In this document: piece after piece, positions 45,502 to 54,670 of the stretch
Position numbering within the stretch: position 1 is the stretch's first letter
Layout: every line of letters begins with the position of its first letter
From: an uncultured Acetobacteraceae bacterium
GTDB taxonomy: Bacteria; Pseudomonadota; Alphaproteobacteria; Acetobacterales; Acetobacteraceae
Assembly (NCBI GenBank): GCA_903900905.1
Contig: CAIUPC010000381.1
Coordinates: 1 to 54,670 of the forward strand
Reading direction: 5' to 3'
DNA: 54,670 nucleotides
Made by a program: the position numbers and the translations under genes
Notes under the pieces: model-generated
What the model was told of the DNA's origin: nothing
Seen by the model: the letters and a program-made list of their open reading frames with translations, nothing else
Databases searched by the model: none

Positions 45502-46722
45502 TTACTGTGCGAGGTCATTCAGGCTCAACATCGCCAGCAGCAGGGACGACACGATCCCTGCAATCACCAACCCCATCCCGATCGTGATCGCCGGCGTCAG
45601 CAGCGCGACCAGCCGCTGGGTGGCGATCCGCACGCTTTCCTCGTGAATCGCGGCTGCCCGCAATGCCATGGGCCCAAGCTGCGCGGTCTCTTCGCCCAGT
45701 CGCAGCAGATGCACCAGCCGGGGCGGAAACAGGCCCGAGCCAGCGAGCGAGGCCGAGAGCCCATCGCCCCCCCGTGCGCTGGCCGTGGCCCGATCAATGG
45801 CCTCGGTTCCCGCCGCATTGCCGACGACATCGCGGGTAATGGTCAAAGCGGTGATCAGCGAGACCCGATTATCCAGCAGCGTGCCCAACGTGCGCGATAA
45901 CCGCGCCGCCAAAATCTCCCGCGACAGCCCTCCGATAACCGGCAGCCGCAGCTTCAACCGGTCGAACCCGAGCCGGGCGGCGGGCTGTTGCAGCGCGGCC
46001 CGAATGGCGACCCCGGCCATCAGCAACCCGAGCAACGCCCATAGACCGTAATGGCTCACCGCGTCGCCCGCCGAAATCAGGAACTGGGTGGACGGCGGCA
46101 AAGCGGCGCCGCTCTGCTCGAACAAAGGCACGAATTGCGGCAGCACCTGCACCAGCAGCAGTGTCACCGCGCCGATAGCGGCCAGTGTTAGCAGCGTCGG
46201 ATAGATCATCGCGGACTTGACCGTCGCGGTCAGCGCCCGCTCTTTCTCCATCAAATCGGCCAGCCGTTCCAACGCGGGCGCCAATGTGCCTCCCGCCTCC
46301 CCGGCGCGGACCAGGCCAACATAAAGGGCTGAGAAGCTGCGTTTGTGATTGCCCAGAGCCACCGCGAACGACGCGCCGTTGCGCACCTCTTCCCGCAGTG
46401 CGTCCAACACACGATGCGCCCGCCGGTTGGGCGCGGTTTCGACCAGAAAGCGGAGGGCACGGTCCAGATCCTGCCCGGCGCCCAGCATGGTCGCCAGTTC
46501 GCGGGTGATATTCGTGACCTCCTGGCTGGTCAGCGCGTCACCGCCGCCGAGCGCCCCACCCAGCGCGCCCCACATCCCGCCACCGGCCGGAACAACCGAC
46601 AAGGGCAATGCGCCATCACGGCGCAGGCGTTGCAGTACGGCCGCTTCGTCGGCCCCTTCCATGACGCCATTGATCGCACGGCCCGCCCGGTCGATGGCCT
46701 CGTACCGCCACTCAGCCATCAT
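45502..46722 (-). CDS. gspF: type II secretion inner-membrane protein GspF
   Basis: MAEWRYEAIDRAGRAINGVMEGADEAAVLQRLRRDGALPLSV; FVGLVRAGEAGGTLAPALERLADLMEKE-type T2SSF repeats. Confidence 0.96.
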   Translation of the reverse strand: MMAEWRYEAIDRAGRAINGVMEGADEAAVLQRLRRDGALPLSVVPAGGGMWGALGGALGGGDALTSQEVTNITRELATMLGAGQDLDRALRFLVETAPNRRAHRVLDALREEVRNGASFAVALGNHKRSFSALYVGLVRAGEAGGTLAPALERLADLMEKERALTATVKSAMIYPTLLTLAAIGAVTLLLVQVLPQFVPLFEQSGAALPPSTQFLISAGDAVSHYGLWALLGLLMAGVAIRAALQQPAARLGFDRLKLRLPVIGGLSREILAARLSRTLGTLLDNRVSLITALTITRDVVGNAAGTEAIDRATASARGGDGLSASLAGSGLFPPRLVHLLRLGEETAQLGPMALRAAAIHEESVRIATQRLVALLTPAITIGMGLVIAGIVSSLLLAMLSLNDLAQ

Positions 46723-48407
46723 GCATCCGCCTGGATGCTGCGGACGACTTCCTCGATCGTGGTTGTCCCCGCGAGCGCCGCCGCGATGCCGGCGCGGAAC
46801 ATCGTCGTCATCCCCCCCGCCACCGCCGCCCGCTCAATCTCCCCATGATCGGCCCGGGAGAATATCAGACGCTCCACCGCATCATCGGGTTGCAGGAATT
46901 CGGCGATCGCCTGACGGCCGCGATAGCCCGTCCCGCGGCAGGCGGAGCAGCCGACGGGGTGCCACAGCGTGATCTTATGCCCGCGCGGGCCAAGGCCAAA
47001 GCGCTCCACGATTTCCGGCGCGGCATCGGCCGGGCGGCGGCATGCCTGGCACAGGCGGCGCACCAACCGCTGCGCCAGCACGCCGCGCAGGACGGCGGTG
47101 ATCAGATAATCCTCCAGCCCCATATCACGTAGCCGCGTGATGGTGGCGGCGGCGGAGTTGGTATGCAGCGTCGACAGCACCAGATGCCCGGTCAGAGCGG
47201 CCTGCACCGCGATCTGCGCCGTCTCGATATCGCGGATTTCACCGACCATGATGACGTCGGGGTCCTGGCGGAGAATGGCGCGGAGCTGGGCGGCGAAGGT
47301 GAGGCCGATCTGCGGGCGGACCTGAAGCTGGTTGATGCCGCGGAGCTGGTATTCGATTGGATCTTCGATGGTGATCACCTTGCGGGTGATCGCGTTCAGC
47401 GCCAGCAGCCCGGTGTAAAGCGTGGTCGTCTTACCCGATCCCGTCGGCCCGGTGACCAGGACGATCCCGTTCGGCAGGCTGAGCGCATGCGACATCCGCT
47501 GCACCACCGGGGCCGCGAGGCCCAATTTCTCCCAATCGAAGGCCACCGCGCCGCGATCCAGCACGCGCAGCACGACGCTTTCGCCATGCATCGAGGCCAC
47601 GGTCGATACGCGGAAGTCCACGTCCTGCCCGCGCACCGCCAGCCGGATGCGCCCGTCCTGCGGCAGCCGCCGCTCGGCGATGTCGAGCTTCGCCATGATC
47701 TTAACGCGCGAGACGATGGCAGCGGCGAGGCGGGATGGCGGGTTCTCCGCCTCCTGCAGGACGCCATCGAAGCGGTAGCGGACGCGCAACGCGTCCTCGA
47801 ACGGTTCGATATGGATGTCGGACGCACCGGCTTCGACGGCGCGGGCGATGATCTGGTTGACCATGCGAATGACCGGCGCCTCACTGGCGAGGTCCTTCAG
47901 CCGTTCGGCATCTTCCTCGACCGGCCCGTCATCGGTGTCGGACTGTGTGTCGCCGGATTCCGGAAACAGCCGCGCGAGGGCGGCCTCGAGTTCGACCGGA
48001 ACCGCCACCCGCACCACGACCGGACCCCGCGCCGCTATGGCGATCGCCGATGGGGCGAACCCATCCAATGGATCGGCCACCGCTATCGGCAGAGTGCCAT
48101 CGGGCTCCGCATCCAGCGGCACCACACGCGCATCGCGCAGAAACCGCGGCGTCAACGCCGCCGCCCAGGCGGGGACTTCGGCAGGATAGTGCTCTGGGCC
48201 AACCACGACGGTTTCCAGGACGACCGCCGCTGCTTCGGCTAGTTGACGCTCGCTGACGAGGCCCAGTTGCAGCAGCACGGTGTCCAGACGCTGGCCGGTA
48301 TCGCTGGCGACGCGGCGTCCGCGTTCCAGCGCACGCGGATCGCAACCGCGATTCACCAGGGCAGCCGCCAGATCATCAATCGACGGGGGGTCGAGGAGGT
48401 CGCTCAT
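46719..48407 (-). CDS. gspE: type II secretion ATPase GspE
   Basis: Walker A GPTGSGKTTTLYTGL; EDPIEYQLRGINQLQV; Zn motif CQACRRP...CSACRGTGYRGR. Confidence 0.97.
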   Translation of the reverse strand: MSDLLDPPSIDDLAAALVNRGCDPRALERGRRVASDTGQRLDTVLLQLGLVSERQLAEAAAVVLETVVVGPEHYPAEVPAWAAALTPRFLRDARVVPLDAEPDGTLPIAVADPLDGFAPSAIAIAARGPVVVRVAVPVELEAALARLFPESGDTQSDTDDGPVEEDAERLKDLASEAPVIRMVNQIIARAVEAGASDIHIEPFEDALRVRYRFDGVLQEAENPPSRLAAAIVSRVKIMAKLDIAERRLPQDGRIRLAVRGQDVDFRVSTVASMHGESVVLRVLDRGAVAFDWEKLGLAAPVVQRMSHALSLPNGIVLVTGPTGSGKTTTLYTGLLALNAITRKVITIEDPIEYQLRGINQLQVRPQIGLTFAAQLRAILRQDPDVIMVGEIRDIETAQIAVQAALTGHLVLSTLHTNSAAATITRLRDMGLEDYLITAVLRGVLAQRLVRRLCQACRRPADAAPEIVERFGLGPRGHKITLWHPVGCSACRGTGYRGRQAIAEFLQPDDAVERLIFSRADHGEIERAAVAGGMTTMFRAGIAAALAGTTTIEEVVRSIQADA

Positions 48408-48415
48408 GGATCGGT

Positions 48416-51400
48416 CTATGCCCCGCCGAAGCTGATAACTTCAACCGTAATCAGTGACGGCACCTCACGCTGCTGTTGCTGGCGCTTGCGTGCTTCGTCG
48501 GATCCGCTGCTTGCCGCGGCGCCGCCAACCGCGGCGGCACTGGCCATCGCGCCGGTATTTGGGGCCGCGCTGACGGCAATACCGCTCGTCTTTCCGCCCG
48601 CCGCGATACCGCCCGTGCCGGTCACCGCACCGGCAATGGTGACGTTGCCCGAGGCCCGTACCCCGGCCTCACCCAGGTCGATCACGCCAAACGGCACCGC
48701 CAGCGTGACGTCGCCCGCCGTGATCCCGGCCACCGGGGCCAGGGTCGCGATGCCCGCGCCGGTGGTGGGCGACGTCGGCGACAGGGTGATATCGCCCAGA
48801 TTGTCGTAATCGATCCGCGGCGGCTGGAACACCTGCGAGGTCTTGGAACCCACACCGACCTGAATGTCGCCGGCGGAGGACCAGACGGTGATGCCGCCGC
48901 CAGAGGTGGTGAAGATCCGGCTTTGCCCCAGCACGACGTTCGCGTGGGTCAGGACATCGACATCGCCCTGTCCGGCGGTGATCAGACCCGCCGCCGGCTG
49001 CCCCGACGCCGGTGTCGGCGGCGGCACGTTGGCGAGCCCCAGGGTCAACTGCCCATGCGGCACGACCGCGACGATGGCGCCACCGAGCTGCGTGGTCACG
49101 CCCGAGCCCCCGAACAGCGTGATATCGCCCGACGGGATCACGGCCGAAGCCGGCGCCGCCAGGTGCGACAGCACTGACACTTCCTTGTCCCACGCGGCTG
49201 TCTGCGCGCTCGAGAAACCCGCGAGCTCAACGGCCGTCGGCGCCACCGCGCTGGTTCCAAACACAGCCGCGACCGCTTCGCTGCCGCGCAGGTACGAGTG
49301 ATAGCGAAGGCTGTCGGCCTTGGCATATTCCTGACCGCTGGCCGCCAGTTCAGTGAACAACACCTGATACAGGAAGGGCGTTTGCTGCATGCGCGTCAGA
49401 CCCAGGAACGCCGCGAGCGTCTGGGCCGCCGTCGGGCTGCCGCCACCCGCGGCTTGCAACAGCGCGGGATAATGCGCCTCCATCCAGGCCTTAAGCGCCG
49501 GGCTGGCGGCATAATCAGCCGCGACCTTCCCAAGATTGGCCGTACTGGACAGCGTTTGGGCGGGATCGGCCAGATTGGCCGGATCAAAATACAGAGCCAG
49601 GAAATTCGACCAATCCGGACCAGACGCGCCGGTTCCCGCCGTCAAATAGACCCCGGCCCCATTGCTGCGCGAACCACCCGTCGAGCCGGTGATTTCACCC
49701 ACGCTGTAAAACGATCCCCGATCCGCCTGGTAAATATTATGGCCGGCGTTGACGAGCAGGCTGCCGGGCCCCGCGACCGCAAAGTTCGCATAGAAGATAT
49801 CCTGCCCTGCCTCGATCGACGAGACGTCGCCCGGATTGACATTGAGGATCAGGTTACGGACCACCTTCAACGACAACGGCTGCGCTGCCGATTGCAACGG
49901 CAACAGACTCGACGTTCCCGCGACCAGAATATCGTTGGACGCACGGATAATCGCCGGCTTCGCAGCCAGATACCATGTTGCCAGCGTCGTGCCGCCGCTG
50001 ACGAAGCGCCAGGTCTCCCCGAAATTGAGATCGATGATGTTGCCACCGGCCGCGTAGATCAGGGCTGGCGCGCTGTCCCCGGCGTGCAGCGCCTGCGGCG
50101 TCGCGCTTGGGCTGGTATCAGCCTCGAACGCGAACAGCGATGTGTAATCGGCGAAATCCCGGGGATTTGTGACATTTCCCACCGTTGCCAGCGCATCCCC
50201 AATCAAAGGGTAAGTACCCTGCGTTGCCGGCCGGAAGGGATTGGGGATCGCATTCGGCCCGGCTGGAGCCCCAGAGATGTCGAGCCCCAGCGGCAAGGCA
50301 TCCGCCAGACCGGCCGCATTGATGTTGCCCCCTGCCAGCAGCACCAACTGGCCCGTCGGTGAGGGTGCCAGCTCCACCGCCGGACCCAACTGCGACGTGG
50401 AACCCGCGTTCGCGGAGTAGCGGATGTCGCCTGTTGCCGCGACCGCGCGCAGCACCGGCGGATAACTGATATTCATATCGGCCGCGACCATCGCGCTGGT
50501 CACATCCTGGGTCGGCACCAGCGTGCCGCCGGCCGCGTAGAGAGAGATCGCGGTGTTGGATTGCCAGAGGCTGAACGCGGTGCGGCCGCCGCCGGTGGCG
50601 GTAATGACCGTGCCATCGGCGGCGGTCCCACTGAAGGCGGTCGTATTCGCGGTCGCCACGCGGCCAGGATCGATGACCCCTCCGAGTACCAGATCGCCAG
50701 CAGCCGAAATCTGCGCAGAAGAATCCGCCAGGAGCAGCAATGGCCCGCCATAAGCATTCGCCAGCGAGGCGACATAAGGGCCTGCGGCAATCGTGCCACT
50801 GCTTGGTACCACGGCGCCAATGGCCTGCGCCGTGATCGTGACGGACCCGCGCATCGAACCGAGGACGCCGAACAGATCACTCCCCTGACCGCTGTTGCTC
50901 GAACCAACATTGGTGGGATTGAGGATACCGCCGACGGCAACGCTAACGTTACCCCCGCCCGTCAAGGCAATGGTCCCCCCGGTCACGCCACCCGCATCAC
51001 CCGTGACACTTGTCACGCGCCCGGTGGAGGCCACCGCCACATCGATCGCGCCGCTGGTATAGGGACTGGCCAGATCAGATTGCTGCACGCCGGCATTGCC
51101 ACCCACCCGAACGGTCACATTGCCACCGCCGAGCGCACCAATCCCCGAAAACCCCACCAACGCCAGCTGCCCGGCCGACGTATCGGCATAGCTACCAAAG
51201 TTGATCCACCATGCCGCCGACTGCCCGGCAAACCCGCCCTGACGCCACAGCCAGTTACCGACAGCGTCGCTCTGATAGGTAATAGTGCCGTTGGTGGAGA
51301 CCGAGACCACGTCACCCACCAGATTTCCCTGCGCACTCACCCGAACGTTGCCGCCGCCGATCGGATACCAGGCCTGATAGCCACCCAGCAGCGTATTATA

Positions 51401-54400
51401 GTCGAAGCCCCCGGTCCCGGAGGTCGACAGCACCGTGGTGCCCCCTATCAGCGTTCCTCGCGGCTGTTGGTATGCCGACGTCACGCCAGCAGCCTGCGCG
51501 CCCGCCGTGTAAATCCCGAACAGGGACGCTTCCGTGATGGAACCGCCAGCGGTCAACGACAAATCGCCGGTACCGGTCCTGATCACCGACAAACCCGCCT
51601 GCACCTGCCGGGGGATCAAGGTAGCCGCTGGATTGGACGGGTTCACATAGTGCGGATCGCTGAGCAGGATATCGCCCGCGACGCCCTTGGCGGCCAGCAC
51701 ACTGGCAGCCTTGACCGCCTGCGTATTGGCCGAGGCGAAATTCGACCCGCCCACAAGATCAATCGACCAGGACAGCGATCCTTCCGGCAGCAAAGCGGCG
51801 GTCGCCAGAATCGAGCCTTGCACCGTCGGTGTCGGCGGCACGACCGGCGGCTTTGGCGTCTTCGGAGTCTTCGTGGTTGCACCGGACACTGGCGACACGA
51901 CCGCGGCCGCGCCGGCGGTGCTGGCGCTCGTGGCAATCGCGGGCGAAACAGCCGCCACCGTCCCGACCTTCACCGCCGTACGCAGACCCACAGAAAGGGC
52001 CGAATCGGGAAGGACGACCTTGGTGCCAGCCGGGATCAACGATCCGGCACTCAGCGCGGCCGATTGAGACAAAGTCACGACTGACTTGTTGAAAATAGCC
52101 AGCGACGTGCCCGCCGGAACGACCGTGCCCGACGCCAGGAATAACTGGAATGGCACAACGGATCCGACCTCCAGGACCCACTGCGACTTGATCACGAAAC
52201 CCTGCGGAACCAGCTCGCCCTTTTGGAACACCACGGCGCCGGTCGTATCGCGGATCGCCGCGGTCGCCACGAAACCACCGACCGGCACCTTGTAATGCTT
52301 GGACACCACGACATCGGACGGTGCCGGCACGCCAGGCCGCAGCGCCGTGAGCCCGATCGTGATGGGGTAATTGAGGACTTCACTGGTGTGCGTGCCAAAC
52401 TGGGTGCCAGCCGCGAGCGTCACCGCACTCGGAACGACGATGTTCTGACCCAGTGGCTCAGTCCCGCTGAACAGCAGCCAGCCGCTGTCATCGGGATTGG
52501 GTTTGCTGGTGCCGTCGACCGGGGCGGCGAACCCGTCACTGATGCTGCCTAACACATTCAGCGTGCCGCCCGCCCGCAGCAGCAACGCGCCCGGTTCGGT
52601 GCCCGCGGCGCCCCCGAGTGATTTGTAGCGCATTGACTGCAGCTGCAATTCCCCCTGGACCGTCAGATTGCCATCCGGCGTGGCGCTGTCAATTTCCACG
52701 CCTGGCCGCAGGTGGAATGCCGCACCCTGCGCAGTCAGCCCCGCCAAACGGTTCAGCAGGGCCGTATTCGCCAGAGCCCCCGCCATGAAGGCCGAACTGT
52801 CGCCATCGATCGCGTTCAAATAGGCCTGTGCCACGACGCCACCGGGGGGCACATAAGCACGCATCCCGTATAAAGCGATGCTCTGAGCCCCTTCGACAGC
52901 AATCGGACCCGCCGCCGAGACCTGGATGTCGTTGGCGCCGTTACGCGGAGCGTAAAGCTCAACCGTACCAAACGTCCCCGCTGCGGCACTCGACACATTG
53001 ATCTCAGCGCCAGCCGCGAGCGCCAGAGTCCCCGACCGCGCCGTTAACGATACATCTGCCCGGTTCGCCGCCGCGATTGGGGCGCCAGAACTGTCATTTT
53101 GCGCGACCGTCGCATGGGCATCCAACACGGCTGTAGCCGCCAGAGACAGAGACCCCTGCGCCGAAAGCACGATACTGCCGGGGGCCGCTCCGCTGGCATT
53201 GATCGTGCCATTGACCGTCAGATCGCCGCCGCTTGCCGTAATCGACACATGATGCGCGTGCACCGTGCCGGTGACCGTGAGATCGCCGGTACCGATATCG
53301 AAGCGCCGTTCCTGGGTAAATCCACCCGCATCGAGTTGGTCATTCAGGGCGGCGAAATCGGCAACCGCTCCGAGACGCAGATCAAATTGGCCACCGTCCT
53401 GGCTGGCGATGGCACCGCCATGGATGGCACCGTTCAGTGACAGAGCGCCGGCGGGCGCGGTGATCCCCAGTGTACCGCCCGCCGCCCCGGCCGAAGACAC
53501 GTCGATCACCGAACCCGCCGCCGCCACGACGGTCCCGGTAGCACTCTCAAGCAGCACCGTGCCACCGCCGCTATGCACTGTCTGATCGAACAGGACCGTA
53601 TCTGGCCCCGCCGCCATCAAGCGCCCCGCGGCACCAATCGTGATATCGCCCCGGGTCGCGGTGAGCGCGATTTCGCCCGCGGGAAGGTCCAGCGCGCTGT
53701 TCACAACAATGGCGCCGGCCGTCATTTTCAACACCGCCCCCTGGATGCCGCCGGTAACGACCGGCGCAACGCCAGCAGGCGTGGATACCTGGATCGTGTC
53801 CCCGGCCACGACCGAAAGCCGGGCACCCGCGGCACCGGAGAAGCGCGGCGTTACAAGGCTCAGTTGGCCCCCGGTGCCGGCCGCACCGCTCCCCGCCTGT
53901 TGCGCGAAGACCGAAAGCGATCCCTTGTTGTTGAAGGTGATATCGCTGTTGCCGATCAGGGCAACGGTGGAAAAACCAAGGATGAGCCGGTCCAAAACCG
54001 CGCTGTTGCTGGGCGGAACCGATGCCGGGTAACCAAGAATGAGGTGCTCGGCGGCGAGGGTCAGGCTACCCAGACCCGTCCCGGCCCCGCCCGCGACCAC
54101 GCCCATCGGCGTAGCACTAAGGGTGCCGGTCGAAGTTGCCAGTCCCGCCACGCCGTTCCAAATCAACGTGCCTGTCGTCAGACTGGCCGCGTCGGCCGCA
54201 CTCCCCTCCCCGTAAATCGCCGGCGTGTTCAGAACCAGCGCCTGTAGCCCGGATGCTCCTCCGGCCCCCAAGGTGGACAATTGCACCGAACCGTAAAAAT
54301 TCACCGCGCGGGAGGCGGTCAACGTCAAATTGGCCAATGCCGGCGCGCCCAGTGTCGGATTTCCGGCAAGCAGGCGATTCAGCGTCTCTTGTGACAGCGT

Positions 54401-54670
54401 CAGGCCGGCGGGAACCGGCACCGATGCATGAGTGGGCGTGCCGACATTCACCACCGGAATCGTCAGATTCAAAGTCGCCGTGCCGAACTGCGCGCCCGCG
54501 CCGATGGACACGGTATCTTCGGATGTCAGCAACACACTGCCGGACGAGAGCAACGACGCCCCATCCGCGATCGTGATCGGACCACTGACCGCCCGCACGG
54601 AGCTGTTGATCGGCGCCAATGAGATCGTGCCGTTCGAAACCAGCAACGCGGTGTTACGCTGGACGTCATA
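48416..54670 (-). CDS. TpsA-like filamentous haemagglutinin-family exoprotein (5' end outside window)
   Basis: Open reading continues to the window edge (YDVQRNTALLVSNGTISL). Extended beta-helix-like repeats; DUF3739-like C region YFDPANLADPAQTLSSTANLG...TRMQQTPFLYQVLFTELAASGQEYAKADSLRYHSYLRGSEAVAAVF; conserved-looking tail REVPSLITVEVISFGGA. Confidence 0.88.
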   Translation of the reverse strand, partial: YDVQRNTALLVSNGTISLAPINSSVRAVSGPITIADGASLLSSGSVLLTSEDTVSIGAGAQFGTATLNLTIPVVNVGTPTHASVPVPAGLTLSQETLNRLLAGNPTLGAPALANLTLTASRAVNFYGSVQLSTLGAGGASGLQALVLNTPAIYGEGSAADAASLTTGTLIWNGVAGLATSTGTLSATPMGVVAGGAGTGLGSLTLAAEHLILGYPASVPPSNSAVLDRLILGFSTVALIGNSDITFNNKGSLSVFAQQAGSGAAGTGGQLSLVTPRFSGAAGARLSVVAGDTIQVSTPAGVAPVVTGGIQGAVLKMTAGAIVVNSALDLPAGEIALTATRGDITIGAAGRLMAAGPDTVLFDQTVHSGGGTVLLESATGTVVAAAGSVIDVSSAGAAGGTLGITAPAGALSLNGAIHGGAIASQDGGQFDLRLGAVADFAALNDQLDAGGFTQERRFDIGTGDLTVTGTVHAHHVSITASGGDLTVNGTINASGAAPGSIVLSAQGSLSLAATAVLDAHATVAQNDSSGAPIAAANRADVSLTARSGTLALAAGAEINVSSAAAGTFGTVELYAPRNGANDIQVSAAGPIAVEGAQSIALYGMRAYVPPGGVVAQAYLNAIDGDSSAFMAGALANTALLNRLAGLTAQGAAFHLRPGVEIDSATPDGNLTVQGELQLQSMRYKSLGGAAGTEPGALLLRAGGTLNVLGSISDGFAAPVDGTSKPNPDDSGWLLFSGTEPLGQNIVVPSAVTLAAGTQFGTHTSEVLNYPITIGLTALRPGVPAPSDVVVSKHYKVPVGGFVATAAIRDTTGAVVFQKGELVPQGFVIKSQWVLEVGSVVPFQLFLASGTVVPAGTSLAIFNKSVVTLSQSAALSAGSLIPAGTKVVLPDSALSVGLRTAVKVGTVAAVSPAIATSASTAGAAAVVSPVSGATTKTPKTPKPPVVPPTPTVQGSILATAALLPEGSLSWSIDLVGGSNFASANTQAVKAASVLAAKGVAGDILLSDPHYVNPSNPAATLIPRQVQAGLSVIRTGTGDLSLTAGGSITEASLFGIYTAGAQAAGVTSAYQQPRGTLIGGTTVLSTSGTGGFDYNTLLGGYQAWYPIGGGNVRVSAQGNLVGDVVSVSTNGTITYQSDAVGNWLWRQGGFAGQSAAWWINFGSYADTSAGQLALVGFSGIGALGGGNVTVRVGGNAGVQQSDLASPYTSGAIDVAVASTGRVTSVTGDAGGVTGGTIALTGGGNVSVAVGGILNPTNVGSSNSGQGSDLFGVLGSMRGSVTITAQAIGAVVPSSGTIAAGPYVASLANAYGGPLLLLADSSAQISAAGDLVLGGVIDPGRVATANTTAFSGTAADGTVITATGGGRTAFSLWQSNTAISLYAAGGTLVPTQDVTSAMVAADMNISYPPVLRAVAATGDIRYSANAGSTSQLGPAVELAPSPTGQLVLLAGGNINAAGLADALPLGLDISGAPAGPNAIPNPFRPATQGTYPLIGDALATVGNVTNPRDFADYTSLFAFEADTSPSATPQALHAGDSAPALIYAAGGNIIDLNFGETWRFVSGGTTLATWYLAAKPAIIRASNDILVAGTSSLLPLQSAAQPLSLKVVRNLILNVNPGDVSSIEAGQDIFYANFAVAGPGSLLVNAGHNIYQADRGSFYSVGEITGSTGGSRSNGAGVYLTAGTGASGPDWSNFLALYFDPANLADPAQTLSSTANLGKVAADYAASPALKAWMEAHYPALLQAAGGGSPTAAQTLAAFLGLTRMQQTPFLYQVLFTELAASGQEYAKADSLRYHSYLRGSEAVAAVFGTSAVAPTAVELAGFSSAQTAAWDKEVSVLSHLAAPASAVIPSGDITLFGGSGVTTQLGGAIVAVVPHGQLTLGLANVPPPTPASGQPAAGLITAGQGDVDVLTHANVVLGQSRIFTTSGGGITVWSSAGDIQVGVGSKTSQVFQPPRIDYDNLGDITLSPTSPTTGAGIATLAPVAGITAGDVTLAVPFGVIDLGEAGVRASGNVTIAGAVTGTGGIAAGGKTSGIAVSAAPNTGAMASAAAVGGAAASSGSDEARKRQQQQREVPSLITVEVISFGGA

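Noticed and set aside
1-54670. CRISPR arrays, tRNA/rRNA genes, IS transposases, prophage genes
   Set aside because: None seen on reading the sequence and ORF track; a dedicated tRNA/CRISPR scan was not possible here.

Overview
54.7-kb GC-rich bacterial window. The gene families suggest an alphaproteobacterium, possibly Acetobacteraceae (inference, not tested). It is almost entirely envelope, secretion and glycosylation genes. (1) 0-4.1 kb: small catabolic/transport group (hypothetical, RraA-like, family-5 solute-binding protein, MBL-fold hydrolase). (2) 4.2-14.8 kb: Hint-domain repeat-rich protein facing a translationally coupled operon of a polysaccharide pyruvyl transferase-like protein plus three TPR/GT9-like glycosyltransferases, followed by a Wza-type export lipoprotein. 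(3) 15.3-19.3 kb: two tandem PstS/DING-like secreted phosphate-binding proteins behind a good PHO-box match, then an orphan type II secretion pseudopilin gene gspG. (4) 19.5-28.9 kb: a fourth TPR/GT9-like enzyme coupled to a second repeat-rich MATFTW protein, a tandem-duplicated pyruvyl-transferase-like protein, and an uncharacterised secreted family in two copies, one frameshifted. (5) 28.8-54.67 kb: a long, nearly gap-free minus-strand run. In transcription order it is TpsA/FHA-like exoprotein (5' end outside window), gspE-F-H-I-J-L-M-N/C-D-K-O, TpsB, a DUF2341-LamG-ExbB fusion, ExbD, TonB, porin, small coiled-coil protein and a GT41 (SPINDLY/OGT) glycosyltransferase. The T2SS genes sit between the two partners of the two-partner secretion system, and gspG is missing from its usual slot. 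The best candidate for an undescribed system is this combined TPS / T2SS / ExbB-TonB / GT41 locus, possibly tied to phosphate starvation through the PstS-like genes. All calls come from reading sequence and motifs; no database search was run.
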